This document shows, in pieces, positions 50,169 to 58,962 of a DNA stretch of 64,000 nt (its first letter is position 1; the number at the start of each line of letters is the position of its first letter). The notes under the pieces are model-generated. The model did no database searches and was not told the origin of the DNA. It was given only the letters and a program-made list of their open reading frames with translations. Origin of the DNA: Actinorhabdospora filicis. GTDB lineage: Bacteria > Actinomycetota > Actinomycetes > Mycobacteriales > Micromonosporaceae. Made by a program: the position numbers and the translations under genes. The stretch lies in assembly GCF_030269765.1 (NCBI RefSeq), contig NZ_BSTX01000003.1, forward strand, positions 124,001 to 188,000. The letters run 5' to 3'.

Positions 50169-51700
50169 TCGTCTCCGGCGCGACCATCGTGGACGGCACC
50201 GGCGGCCCCGGCCGGGTCGCCGACGTGCGCATCGCCGACGGCCGCATCGCCGAGATCGGCCGCATCGGCGGCGGTCTCGACGCCACCGGGCTGGTCCTGG
50301 CCCCGGGTTTCGTGGACATGCACTCGCACTCCGAGGCGCGGCTGACCGACCCGGGCTTCACCGCCAAGGCCCGGCAGGGTGTGACCACCGAGCTGGTGGG
50401 GCAGGACGGGCTGTCCTACGCGCCGGTCTCGCCGTCCACTTCGGACGGTGTGCGGGCCACCATCACCGGCTGGCACGGCGCCGGGCATCCCGGCTTCGCC
50501 TCGGTGGCCGACTATCTGGCCCACTTCGACGCCGGGACCACCGCGAACGTCGCCTACCTGGTGCCGCACGGCAACATCCGGGCGATGGCCGTCGGCTTCG
50601 AGAACCGCGCGGCCACGCCGGAGGAGCTGGACGTGATGCGCGGCCTGCTGGCGCGCGGGCTCGACGAGGGCGCCTTCGGGATGTCCACCGGGCTCACCTA
50701 CGTCCCGGGCATGTACGCCGGCACCGGCGAGCTCGTCGAGCTGTGCAAGGTGGTGGCCTCGCGCGGCGGATTCCACGACACGCACCACCGCTCCTATGGC
50801 GCGGGTGCGCTGGAGGCCTACGCCGAGATGATCGCGGTGGCCCGGGAGTCGGGCTGTGCGCTGCACCTGGCGCACGCGACGATGAACTTCCCGCCGAACA
50901 AGGGCCGCGCGGCCGAGCTGCTGTCCCTTGTGGACGAGGCGGTGTCCGGCGGGCTCGACCTGAGCTTCGACACCTACCCGTACCTGGCCGGTTCGACCAC
51001 GCTGGCGGCGCTGCTGCCCAGCTGGGTGGCCGCCGGTGGACCGGCGGCGACGCTGGAGCGGCTGGCCGATCCGGCGCTGCGCGAGCGCATCCGCCACGAC
51101 ATGGAGGTAGTGGGTCCCGACGGCTCGCACGGCGTCCCGATGGACTGGTCCACAGTGGAGATCGGGGGAGTGGCCGACCCGGCGAACTCCCACGCCGTCG
51201 GCAAACGGGTCAGTGAACTCCCCGGTGAGCCGTTCATCGCCTATGTCGAGCTGCTGCTGGCCGACCGGCTCGGTCCCACGATCCGCCAGCACGTCGGGCA
51301 CGAGGAGAACGTGCGGGCCATCATGACCCACCCGGCGCACACCGCCGGGAGCGACGGGCTGTTCGCCGGTGCGATGCCGCATCCGCGCGCTTTCGGGACC
51401 TTCCCGCGCTACCTGGGCCACTACGTGCGCGAGACGGGCGTCCTGACGCTGGAGGAGTGCGTGCGGCACCTGGCGGCCACTCCCGCGCGGCGGCTCGGGC
51501 TGCGCGACCGCGGCCTGGTCGCCGAGGGCTATGCCGCCGACCTGGTGCTCTTCGACCCGGCGACGGTGGCCGACACCGCGACTTACGACGACCCGTTCGG
51601 TGAGCCGGAGGGGATTCCGTGGGTGTGGGTCAACGGCGAGGCGGTGGTCGCCGACGGGAAGCCGACGGGCGCGCTGCCCGGTAAGGCGCTGCGTTCTTAG
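50165..51700 (+). CDS. N-acyl-D-amino-acid deacylase family
   Basis: This 511-residue amidohydrolase has FVDMHSHSE (HxH metal site) near residue 55, HDTHHRSYG and LHLAHATMN in the barrel, and the C-terminal ADLVLFDP region of the small beta-domain. The usual GNCG metal-ligand motif reads GQDG (near residue 80), as in a subset of the family. It would release D-amino acids from N-acyl forms, feeding the PLP enzyme just upstream. GTG at 50165 overlaps the previous stop. Confidence 0.88.
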   Translation: MIVSGATIVDGTGGPGRVADVRIADGRIAEIGRIGGGLDATGLVLAPGFVDMHSHSEARLTDPGFTAKARQGVTTELVGQDGLSYAPVSPSTSDGVRATITGWHGAGHPGFASVADYLAHFDAGTTANVAYLVPHGNIRAMAVGFENRAATPEELDVMRGLLARGLDEGAFGMSTGLTYVPGMYAGTGELVELCKVVASRGGFHDTHHRSYGAGALEAYAEMIAVARESGCALHLAHATMNFPPNKGRAAELLSLVDEAVSGGLDLSFDTYPYLAGSTTLAALLPSWVAAGGPAATLERLADPALRERIRHDMEVVGPDGSHGVPMDWSTVEIGGVADPANSHAVGKRVSELPGEPFIAYVELLLADRLGPTIRQHVGHEENVRAIMTHPAHTAGSDGLFAGAMPHPRAFGTFPRYLGHYVRETGVLTLEECVRHLAATPARRLGLRDRGLVAEGYAADLVLFDPATVADTATYDDPFGEPEGIPWVWVNGEAVVADGKPTGALPGKALRS

Positions 51701-52200
51701 AGCCCTTTGACCTTCTCGTAGTGCCGGGCCGCGCGGACCTTGTTGCCGCAGCCGGGCGAGCACCACTCGCGGCGCGGGTGGTCCTTGACGAACAGCAGGA
51801 CGCATTCCTTGCGCCCGCACACCCGCACGTGCCCCTCGGTGAGCAGTGTGATCGCGTCCTCGGCGAGGGCGGCCAGGGCCGCGGCGACCGGGGGGCCGGT
51901 GCGCGCGTCGCGCGTGGTCAGCGCGGGCGTCAGCTCGCGCCAGTGGGGTGCGGCGGCGGTGGTGGCGTTGATGACGGCGAGGTCGCCCGGGGCGGGCGCT
52001 TCGCCCTCGGCGAGGGCGGCGGCAGCGGCGCGGAAGGCGTCGCGCAGGGCCCGCGCGGCGTCCAGGTCGTCCCCGGTCGGCGTGGCGTCGACTGTGAGGA
52101 GGGCGGCCAGCTCGGCGGTGGTGGTCAGGCCGTCCCGGAGCTTGCCGCGCACGGCGTAGGTGGTGTTGGCCAGCCCGATCGCGGGCGGGGGAACCGTCAT
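51697..52200 (-). CDS. CGNR zinc-finger (ABATE domain) protein
   Basis: This 167-residue protein has an N-terminal ABATE region (about 1-110) and a C-terminal CGNR zinc finger: CGRKECVLLFVKD, then REWCSPGCGNKVRAARHY. Such proteins are putative transcription regulators in actinobacteria. Its stop overlaps the end of the D-aminoacylase gene by 4 bp. It may regulate the neighbouring genes, but nothing in the sequence proves it. Confidence 0.9.
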   Translation of the reverse strand: MTVPPPAIGLANTTYAVRGKLRDGLTTTAELAALLTVDATPTGDDLDAARALRDAFRAAAAALAEGEAPAPGDLAVINATTAAAPHWRELTPALTTRDARTGPPVAAALAALAEDAITLLTEGHVRVCGRKECVLLFVKDHPRREWCSPGCGNKVRAARHYEKVKGL

Positions 52201-52292
52201 GGTCTAACGGTAGCGCGGCCTTGCGTCCGTTAGATATCCATGGCAGGATTCTCACGGATGGAGTTGAGTGTAACCGTGAGAAAAGAGGGATC

Positions 52293-52733
52293 ATGAGCCT
52301 GAAAACTTCGCATGTCGGCATCAACGTCACCGAGCTGAGCCGCTCGGTCGCCTTCTACGAGACCGTCCTGGGCCTGACGTCCGGCGGTGAGCGGACGCAC
52401 GAGGGCCTGCGCTTCGCGATGCTCGGCCGCGACGGGCAGCTCGTGGTGACGCTGTGGCAGCAGAGCACCGGGACCTTCGCCGCCGACCGGCCCGGCCTGC
52501 ACCACCTCGCCTTCGAGGTGCCCGACCGGGAGGCCGTGGAGGCGGTCGCCGCGCTCGTCGAGGACGCCGGTGGCGCGTTCGTCCACGATGGAGTCGTCCG
52601 GCACGGCGAGCACGGCCATTCCGGCGGGATCTTCTTCACCGACCCCGACGGGACGCGCCTGGAGGTGTCCACATCGGACGTCGGTGACGCGCCGGTGCCG
52701 GTCTCCGGCGCCCCCACCTGCGGATTCTTCTAG
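52293..52733 (+). CDS. VOC-family (glyoxalase-like) protein
   Basis: This 146-residue protein has paired VOC modules: HVGINVTELSRSVAFYETVLGL at the start region and HHLAFEVPDRE, then GIFFTDPDGTRLEVST. Metal ligands His and Glu are in the expected places, so it may be a dioxygenase or glyoxalase-like enzyme. ATG at 52293 has AGAGGG 5 nt upstream. It precedes the PPOX-type gene by 3 nt, so they form an operon. Confidence 0.85.
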   Translation: MSLKTSHVGINVTELSRSVAFYETVLGLTSGGERTHEGLRFAMLGRDGQLVVTLWQQSTGTFAADRPGLHHLAFEVPDREAVEAVAALVEDAGGAFVHDGVVRHGEHGHSGGIFFTDPDGTRLEVSTSDVGDAPVPVSGAPTCGFF

Positions 52734-52736
52734 ACC

Positions 52737-53621
52737 ATGCTGCACACGGGAGAAGTCGCCGTCCAGCAACGCGCGGGCGTGCGGGCGCCGAAGATGGGCT
52801 CGGCCCGCGTCGGCGCCGACATCCCCGAGGTGGCCGCCGGGTTCCTGGCCGCCCAGGCCGTGGTCGTGATCGCCGGGGACGACGCGTCCGGCGACCGCTG
52901 GGCGGGCGCGGTCTTCGGCGCGCCGGGCTTCGCCACCGCGCCCGACGCGCGGACCGTCGACCTGCGCGCCCTGCCCGGCGAGCCCCTCGGCGGGGCCTTC
53001 GACAATGGCGCGGAGATCGGCATGATCGCGATCGAACCGGCCACCCGGCGGCGGATGCGCGTCAACGGCCGGGCCGAGCGCGACGGCGAGGGGCTGCGGG
53101 TGCGGACCACTCAGGTCTACTCCAACTGCCCCAAGTACATCCAGGCCCGCGAGACCACCGGCCTGTTCACCGATCCGCCCGGACCGGCCGTGCGCGGCGG
53201 CGCGCTGACCACGGGGCAGCGCGAGCTGATCGCGGCCGCCGACACGTTCTTCATCGCCACCGGGGCCGAGGGCGTCGGGCTGGACGCCTCCCACCGGGGC
53301 GGCGCGCCGGGCTTCGTGACCGTCCACAGTGGCTCGCGACTGTCCTTTCCGGACTACCGGGGCAACGCGATGTACATGACCCTGGGCAACCTGGAGCTCG
53401 ATCCCCGCTGCGGCCTGCTGTTCTGGGACTTCGAGGGGGATCGCGCGCTGCACGTCACCGGCACCGCGAGCACCGATTGGGACGCCGATCGGGCGGCGGC
53501 GGTGCCGGGGGCGATGCGCATGGTCGACGTCGAGGTCACCGGTGTGGTGGAGGTGCCCGGCGGGCAGCGGCTGCGCTGGGACTTCCACGACTACTCGCCG
53601 GCGAATCCCGCGCTGGTCTGA
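52737..53621 (+). CDS. Pyridoxamine 5-prime-phosphate oxidase-like flavoprotein
   Basis: This 294-residue protein fits the PPOX-related split-barrel family. It has AVVVIAGDDASGDRWAGAVFG, a YSNCPKYIQAR segment typical of this group, FIATGAEG and HRGGAPGFV, and YRGNAMYMTLGNLELDPRCGLLF for flavin binding. Related proteins often bind FMN or F420. It follows the VOC gene closely. The substrate is unknown. Confidence 0.8.
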   Translation: MLHTGEVAVQQRAGVRAPKMGSARVGADIPEVAAGFLAAQAVVVIAGDDASGDRWAGAVFGAPGFATAPDARTVDLRALPGEPLGGAFDNGAEIGMIAIEPATRRRMRVNGRAERDGEGLRVRTTQVYSNCPKYIQARETTGLFTDPPGPAVRGGALTTGQRELIAAADTFFIATGAEGVGLDASHRGGAPGFVTVHSGSRLSFPDYRGNAMYMTLGNLELDPRCGLLFWDFEGDRALHVTGTASTDWDADRAAAVPGAMRMVDVEVTGVVEVPGGQRLRWDFHDYSPANPALV

Positions 53622-53779
53622 CGGGGGCGGCGCGCGGTCCTCTTGGCGGGCCGCGCGCCGGATCCGGTGGTCCCTATCGGATCCCGGGCCCGTACGGGAG
53701 CCCCTTTTCGGTGCTTGCCTACGCCATGCGCGGTTGGGATAGTAGGAATCCTTCATTCACGCACGCGTAAGGGAAGCCC

Positions 53780-55135
53780 ATGAGTCAGTCCGTGTCCCGC
53801 CGGACCGTCCTCGCCGCGGGGCTCGCCGCGGCCGCCTCCACCGTCGCCGTCCCCGCGCTGGCCGGGACCGCCGCCGCCGGGCACGGCGACCCGATCGACG
53901 CCCCCGTCGACTACCGCGGCTGGGAGTCCATTCTCGACTGGCTGCACGGCCGGGGCCAGGGCGTCCGCGTCGAACCGCGCGGCCGCGACGGGATCGTCAT
54001 CTCGCGTCCACAAGGGATGTTCGATTACACGGACCCGCACACCGGCACCACCGCGAGCTGGGAGTACGGGACCTGGACCGGGCCGTGGCACGAGCTGCCC
54101 TTCGGTGCGAGCGAGCTGGTGGCGTCCTGGAACGCCGACACCCCCGCCGGAACCTGGATCCAGATCGAGATGCTCGGCCGCTACCAGGACGACACCGAGA
54201 CCCCCTGGTACGTCCTGGGCCGCTGGGCCGCCGGTGACGGCGACATCCGCCGCACCTCCGTCGACGGTCAGGGCGACCCCCGGTCCACCATCTACACCGA
54301 CACCTTCTCCATCGACGACCCCACCGTCAACCGCCTGGCCGCCTACCGGCTGCGCGTCACGCTCTACCGCCGTCCCGGCAGCCACCTCAGCCCGCGGGTG
54401 TGGCGGGTGGGCGCGATGGCCTCCGACATCCCCGACCGCTTCGAGGTGCCCGCGTCCACGCCCGGCGAGGCCGCCGGGATCGAACTGGTCGTGCCGCGCT
54501 TCTCCCAGAACATCCACGCCGGTCAGTACCCCGAGTACGACAACGGCGGCGAGGCCTGGTGCAGCCCGACGTCCTCGCAGATGATCCTGGAGTACTGGGG
54601 CAGGAAGCCCACCGCCGAGCAGCTCGCCTGGGTCAACCCTGCCTACGCCGACCCGCAGGTCTGCCACGCCGCCCGCTTCACCTACGACTACCAGTACGAG
54701 GGCTGCGGGAACTGGCCGTTCAACGCCGCCTACGCCACCACCTACAACGGCATGGACGCCATCGTCACCCGCCTGCGCTCGCTGGCCGACGCCGAACGGC
54801 TCATCGCCGCCGGGATCCCGGTGATCACCTCGCAGTCGTTCCTCAAGACCGAGCTGGACGGCGCCGGCTACGGCACCTCGGGGCACCTGATGACCGTCAT
54901 CGGCTTCACCGCCGAGGGCGACGTCATCGCCAACGACCCCGCCTCGCCCAGCGACGAGGCCGTCCGGCACGTCTACAAGCGACGCCAGTTCGAGAACATC
55001 TGGCTGCGCACCAAGCGCTACAACTCCTCCGGCAAGGTCGTCGGCGGCAGCGGCGGCGTCTGCTACCTGTACAAGCCGGCCGGCAAGAAGTGGCCGCGCC
55101 TGGTCGACCGCCGCGTCCGCGTCTGGGGCGACTAG
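53780..55135 (+). CDS. Tat-exported C39-like cysteine peptidase
   Basis: This 451-residue protein has a Tat-type signal (SRRTVLAAGLAAAAS), a beta-rich middle domain (about 40-230), and a C39-type peptidase domain with EAWCSPTSSQMILEYWG (catalytic Cys near 260) and GHLMTVIGFTAEGDVIANDPA (catalytic His and Asp). Its stop codon lies at 55133-55135, directly at the left boundary of the IS-bounded insert. Confidence 0.85.
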   Translation: MSQSVSRRTVLAAGLAAAASTVAVPALAGTAAAGHGDPIDAPVDYRGWESILDWLHGRGQGVRVEPRGRDGIVISRPQGMFDYTDPHTGTTASWEYGTWTGPWHELPFGASELVASWNADTPAGTWIQIEMLGRYQDDTETPWYVLGRWAAGDGDIRRTSVDGQGDPRSTIYTDTFSIDDPTVNRLAAYRLRVTLYRRPGSHLSPRVWRVGAMASDIPDRFEVPASTPGEAAGIELVVPRFSQNIHAGQYPEYDNGGEAWCSPTSSQMILEYWGRKPTAEQLAWVNPAYADPQVCHAARFTYDYQYEGCGNWPFNAAYATTYNGMDAIVTRLRSLADAERLIAAGIPVITSQSFLKTELDGAGYGTSGHLMTVIGFTAEGDVIANDPASPSDEAVRHVYKRRQFENIWLRTKRYNSSGKVVGGSGGVCYLYKPAGKKWPRLVDRRVRVWGD

Positions 55136-55750
55136 GGAGTGTCCGGTGGATCGTCGGTGCCTGATCATGATGGCGGCGGTGGCCCAGGCGGCGTTGCGGC
55201 GGGCGTAGAGGGTCCTATCAAAGGCCGGTAGCCGCCCGCTGCGGAGCCCTTGATGGGGTGGTGGTTGCCTGCGCTGGCCGGGGATCACATGCCAGATCCC
55301 CTGTCGGCACAGGTGCCTTCAGGCTAGGTAATGGATGTGTAGCCCAGAGTGTCGATTAGTATCTCGGGACGCCGCCTTGGTGATCTGCGCTTCCCTTCAG
55401 AACCGCGATTGCATCCAGCAACGGGAACAACGTCGGGTGTCCCCTGCCTGGCCCGGGGTGGCCAGAATCGACAGGGGCCAACCTGGCCATCGACGGCAAA
55501 GTGGATCTTGGTGGACGGCCCGCCATGCGGGTAGCGACGACCCTGGAGGTTCCTCCTTGATACGGGTAGCGGCCGCATGCTGATGCACCCGCACCATCGA
55601 AGAATCCGCACTGATGACCCACTCCTCCGGCTGTCCGTCGTCCTGAACGATCACTTGGGCGAGGATGTTGTCCCACACGTCACGAGGTTGAGGGGTGGTG
55701 GTTTGGATTTGACGGCCTTTGGCATGCTTTTGCCGAAGGGGAGAGGGAGG
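55136..55750 (-). pseudogene. Decayed IS5-type transposase (left)
   Basis: The minus strand carries broken fragments of an IS5-family transposase. They include SADSSMVRVHQHAA and GGPSTKIHFAVDG (about 55650-55480, in shifted frames), RPEILIDTLGYTS near 55330, and a C-terminal piece near PAFDRTLYARRNAAWATAA and IMIRHRRSTG (about 55240-55146). Several frameshifts and an internal deletion remove the CFNR region kept by the right copy. Its outer end begins right after the C39 peptidase stop. Confidence 0.75.
55146..55177. repeat. 32-bp inverted repeat, left end of insert
   Basis: The 32 bases are the exact reverse complement of 58921-58952. The sequence includes GTGGATCGTCGGTGCCTGAT and encodes the C-terminal MIRHRRST of the transposase on the minus strand. 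The two ends point outward around a 3.8-kb segment. Confidence 0.85.
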
Positions 55751-55783
55751 TGACTCTTCGGGCGGCCGCAGAACCCCAGCTAG

Positions 55784-58468
55784 CTACGGGCCGAAATCCA
55801 GCTGAGTCGCGATTTCCCCTGCTCCTGTCAGCCCGAACCTCGACGCACGATCAGTTGCCCCGGCGTCCCCAGCTTTCTCCCGGAGTCCGGCCAGCTTCAG
55901 CAGCGCTGAGGAATCGCCGCGGTCGACTGCCTGCTGGTATAGGGCCTCGGCGCTCCCTAGATCCCCTGACTCCTCCCGGAGCTCAGCCAGCTCTCGCAGC
56001 GCGTCGGGGCGTCCGTCATCGGCGGCTTGGAGCGCCAGGGCTTCAGCGCCTACTCTGTCCCCAGATTTCTCTCGGAGTTGGGCCATGGTCACTAGCGCGC
56101 CGGGGAGGCCGTACTCGGCGGCCAGAACAGCCAGAGCGAGGGCGCCTGAGGTATCGCCGCGGGCCTCCCTGAGCTCGGCCAGGTCTAGCAGCGGGTAGAG
56201 GCGGCCACGGTCGGCGGCTTGAATGGCCAAGGCCTCGGCACCCGCAGCGTCCCCCGCTCGCTCCCGGAACTGCGCCACGACTTCTAGTGCAACGATATGG
56301 CCGCTGTCGACGGCCTGCTGGTACAAGGCCTCGGCACCCGCAGTATCCCCGCTCAACTCCCGTAGCTGGGCCAGGTTCAGTAGCGCGTGAGGGTGGCCGT
56401 CGTCAGCGGCTTGGATGGCCAAGGCCTCGGCACTCGCAGCGTCCCCCGCTCGCTCCCGAAAATAGGCCAGGGCCACGAGTGCGTTGATATCACCGCTGTC
56501 GACGGCCTGCTGGTAGCAGGCCTCGGCACCCGCAGTATCCCCGCTCATCTCCCGAAGCAAAGCCAGGATCTGCAGTGCGAAGGTGTCGCCGCCGTCGACG
56601 GCCTGCCGGTAGTAGGCCTGGGCACTTTCTCGGTCTCCAGCGTTTTCCCGCAGCTGAGCCAGATTCAGGAGCGCGCTGGTATCGCCGCCGTCGACGGCCT
56701 GCCGGTAGTAGGCCTCGGCACTTTCTCGGTCTCCAGCGTTTTCCCGCATCTGGGCCAAGGCCCGCACCGCGTAGGAGCGACCCTGGGCGACGGCCTGCTG
56801 GTACAAGGCCTCGGCCCCCTCGCGGTCCCCGGCGCTTTCCCGCAGCTGCGCCAGGGCTAGAAGTGCGTGGGAGGCGCCTTGGTCAGCGGCGGCGGTGTAG
56901 AACCAGATGGCGTGCTGGTAGCGGCCGCGTTGGCGGGCATGCTCGCCGAGGCTGCACTGCAAGGCGAGGTCGGTGATGGACGTAGCAAATGCCTGCCAAA
57001 GACTATCGGGCGGGTAGTTGGCGGCACGTTCGTGGCGGCCTATCTGTTCAAGGTAGTCGGCCAGGCGGTAGCTAGGCTGGTCGCTGTCACTAGTGGGCTC
57101 GCTGGGGCGCGACCGGATACGTGTTAGCGGACCGCGGGTCCCTTTGCAAGGCTTGGCCGTGTAAGCCAGGGCCTGTTCCAGCCAGTCCTCGCCGATGGCG
57201 TCCCAGTCATGGTCATCGAGATAGCCCGGTGCCGCCCGTTCGAGTAGGGAGTGGGGCAGCGCGAGCGGGTGACCGAGTCGGCGGGCGTCCATAGCTACTT
57301 GCAGAATTGCGCGGACAGGCGGCGATGCGGTGCGGTAGCGGTCTTCCAGCTCCGGCGCACCGGCGAGATACTGGGTAATGCGGCCATCTGGCGCGTGCTC
57401 GGCCGCCTGACGCATCCGTGCGTCCATACCCACCCCCAGCAGGCGTGCAACGTCGGCGGCGGTGAACCTATCCTCCACATTCACCCTGGTGCCGGCCAGT
57501 AGTTCACGAGTTTGCGGATAGCGGTCAGTGCCTCCGGGCTCGGGCCGCGCGGTCAAGGTATCCCAGTACTGGGGCCACAAGGTGGCCAGGACCAGTACTG
57601 GGCTTCGGACCCGGTCGTACAGCAGGGTCCGAAGCCCCGCAGCGATGCGTTCACCCAGACTGGCCTCTGTCGGGGCGAGGTAGAATTGGGCTTCGTTGAG
57701 CCACACGATCGTGTGCGGCCCGGCCCGATCCAGCGCAGCCAGGGCCGCCTCCGGCCGGGTCGGGTCATACGGGTGCCACAACCGCCACCGGCCAGGATCG
57801 CGCTCCTCTAGGTGGCCAACGAGCTCCCAGCAAGCCCGAGTTTTGCCGGTCGAGGACCCGCCCACCAGCGTCACCAGCCGCGACCCCCCACCATCCAGCA
57901 TCCGGTCTGCGATCTGACGCAACTGCCGGTCATGAGCGCGCGGTAGGTATTCCGGTAGCGGATCCCTCGGGGCGCCGACAGCGTGGATCGCCGGGTGCAC
58001 CTCCAGCGCCAGCGGGTCGCACTCGGCGACTAGGCGTCCCAACCGCTCCAACGGTGCAGGCGCCATTGGTGTCGGAGCGACGCATGCCTCAACCCAAAGA
58101 CCGCGGACCCGATCGGCCACCAAGCCAGCATCGTCGCGGCCAACTGCGCGGACCAGCGCCACCGCCACGGTTACCGTGTCCTGCTGCGTAGCCAAGGTAC
58201 TGCCCGCGATAATCGCGCCGATCAAGTCCTTCTTCGGCGCCCCTGGCAGATCATCGTCGGCGCTGATGTCCGCAGCCAGGTCCTCAAGCCGGGGACGGTC
58301 CGCCTCGGCGTACAGCCGGTACACCACGTCCCGCAGAGCGCGCCGAGGTCCCGGCGGCAAAACGACCCGCTCGACTGCGCGACTACGCCGGACACCTGAT
58401 CGGGACTCATCGGCACTCGTCACCTTCCCAGCATGCCCGACCCGATTTTCCGGCGAGCCCATCGGCAC
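55784..58468 (-). CDS. NTPase with TPR/Sel1-like repeat array
   Basis: This 894-residue protein has an N-terminal helical region (about 25-150, ALRDVVYRLYAEADRPRLED), a P-loop NTPase domain with Walker A GGSSTGKT near 203 and IVWLNEAQFYLAPTE (likely Walker B) near 255, a helical linker (about 300-500), and about eleven tandem 32-residue repeats (about 515-866) with the pattern GDxxxAEAxYxQAVDxGxxxALxxLAxLRExx. This STAND-like layout fits sensor proteins that oligomerise on ligand binding, many of which act in defence. No effector domain is obvious in the N-terminus. The GTG at 58468 is used; GTG at 58423 is possible. It is the main cargo between inverted IS remnants. Confidence 0.75.
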   Translation of the reverse strand: MPMGSPENRVGHAGKVTSADESRSGVRRSRAVERVVLPPGPRRALRDVVYRLYAEADRPRLEDLAADISADDDLPGAPKKDLIGAIIAGSTLATQQDTVTVAVALVRAVGRDDAGLVADRVRGLWVEACVAPTPMAPAPLERLGRLVAECDPLALEVHPAIHAVGAPRDPLPEYLPRAHDRQLRQIADRMLDGGGSRLVTLVGGSSTGKTRACWELVGHLEERDPGRWRLWHPYDPTRPEAALAALDRAGPHTIVWLNEAQFYLAPTEASLGERIAAGLRTLLYDRVRSPVLVLATLWPQYWDTLTARPEPGGTDRYPQTRELLAGTRVNVEDRFTAADVARLLGVGMDARMRQAAEHAPDGRITQYLAGAPELEDRYRTASPPVRAILQVAMDARRLGHPLALPHSLLERAAPGYLDDHDWDAIGEDWLEQALAYTAKPCKGTRGPLTRIRSRPSEPTSDSDQPSYRLADYLEQIGRHERAANYPPDSLWQAFATSITDLALQCSLGEHARQRGRYQHAIWFYTAAADQGASHALLALAQLRESAGDREGAEALYQQAVAQGRSYAVRALAQMRENAGDRESAEAYYRQAVDGGDTSALLNLAQLRENAGDRESAQAYYRQAVDGGDTFALQILALLREMSGDTAGAEACYQQAVDSGDINALVALAYFRERAGDAASAEALAIQAADDGHPHALLNLAQLRELSGDTAGAEALYQQAVDSGHIVALEVVAQFRERAGDAAGAEALAIQAADRGRLYPLLDLAELREARGDTSGALALAVLAAEYGLPGALVTMAQLREKSGDRVGAEALALQAADDGRPDALRELAELREESGDLGSAEALYQQAVDRGDSSALLKLAGLREKAGDAGATDRASRFGLTGAGEIATQLDFGP
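55871..56926 (-). repeat. Tandem 96-bp units encoding the TPR array
   Basis: About eleven in-frame units of 96 bp encode the repeats of the NTPase gene. Some are very close to each other at DNA level (for example the units with AEAYYRQAVDGGDT), which implies recent duplication or recombination. The first unit is less regular. Confidence 0.75.
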
Positions 58469-58564
58469 TCATCGACGTCTAAATCAGCCCTCACCTGTGG
58501 GCCTGATCCTGAATACAGCCCGGCGCCGGGCCTAGATTCCCGATCCAGACCTACGGAGCACCCG

Positions 58565-58702
58565 ATGGACCGATCTCGTCGCCGTCCCAGACAGAAGCAC
58601 ATCCACGCGCCTATGACGCGCGCCGCGATCACCGGAGTGCTCGCCGGAGTCGCACGTGCCGTGACCGACTGGCTCCTCGACCAGCTCACCGCTGGCGGCT
58701 AA
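58565..58702 (+). CDS. 45-residue small basic protein
   Basis: The ATG at 58565 has GGAG 7 nt upstream. The product has a basic start (MDRSRRRPRQKHIHAPM) and an amphipathic helix (AAITGVLAGVARAVTDWLLD). It faces away from the NTPase gene with only 96 bp between, so the two may share a control region. No family recognised. Confidence 0.4.
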   Translation: MDRSRRRPRQKHIHAPMTRAAITGVLAGVARAVTDWLLDQLTAGG

Positions 58703-58779
58703 CACCTCCACGAGCGGGATCGACATGGCACCGCAGATCCCGCCCACCCCCGACCATCGACTTCCGCCCGCCTCCAGGT

Positions 58780-58962
58780 CAGCGGCTACCGGCCTTTGGC
58801 GTGGCCTTCTACGCCCGCCCCAGCGTCATTGAACGCTGCTTCAACCGGCCGAAGCAGTGGCGGGACCTGACCACCCTCGACACCAAGAGAGCCTGCGTCT
58901 ACCACGCCTGCCCGACCGCTGCCGCCATCATGATCAGGCACCGACGATCCACAGGACTCCCC
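58780..58962 (+). pseudogene. IS5-type transposase C-terminal remnant (right)
   Basis: The plus strand encodes a transposase tail: FGVAFYARPSVIERCFNRPKQ in sequence with WRDLTTLDTKR, then AAAIMIRHRRSTG. The VERCFNRLKQWR motif is diagnostic of IS5-family DDE transposases. Only the C-terminal part remains. It ends at the stop codon of the convergent YcaQ-type gene. Confidence 0.75.
58921..58952. repeat. 32-bp inverted repeat, right end of insert
   Basis: This is the exact reverse complement of 55146-55177. Together they define the outer boundaries of the IS-bounded segment. Confidence 0.85.

Noticed and set aside
55871..56926. Regularly spaced repeats that could suggest a CRISPR array
   Set aside because: The 96-bp units are in-frame coding repeats of a protein with no spacer-repeat alternation and no cas genes.
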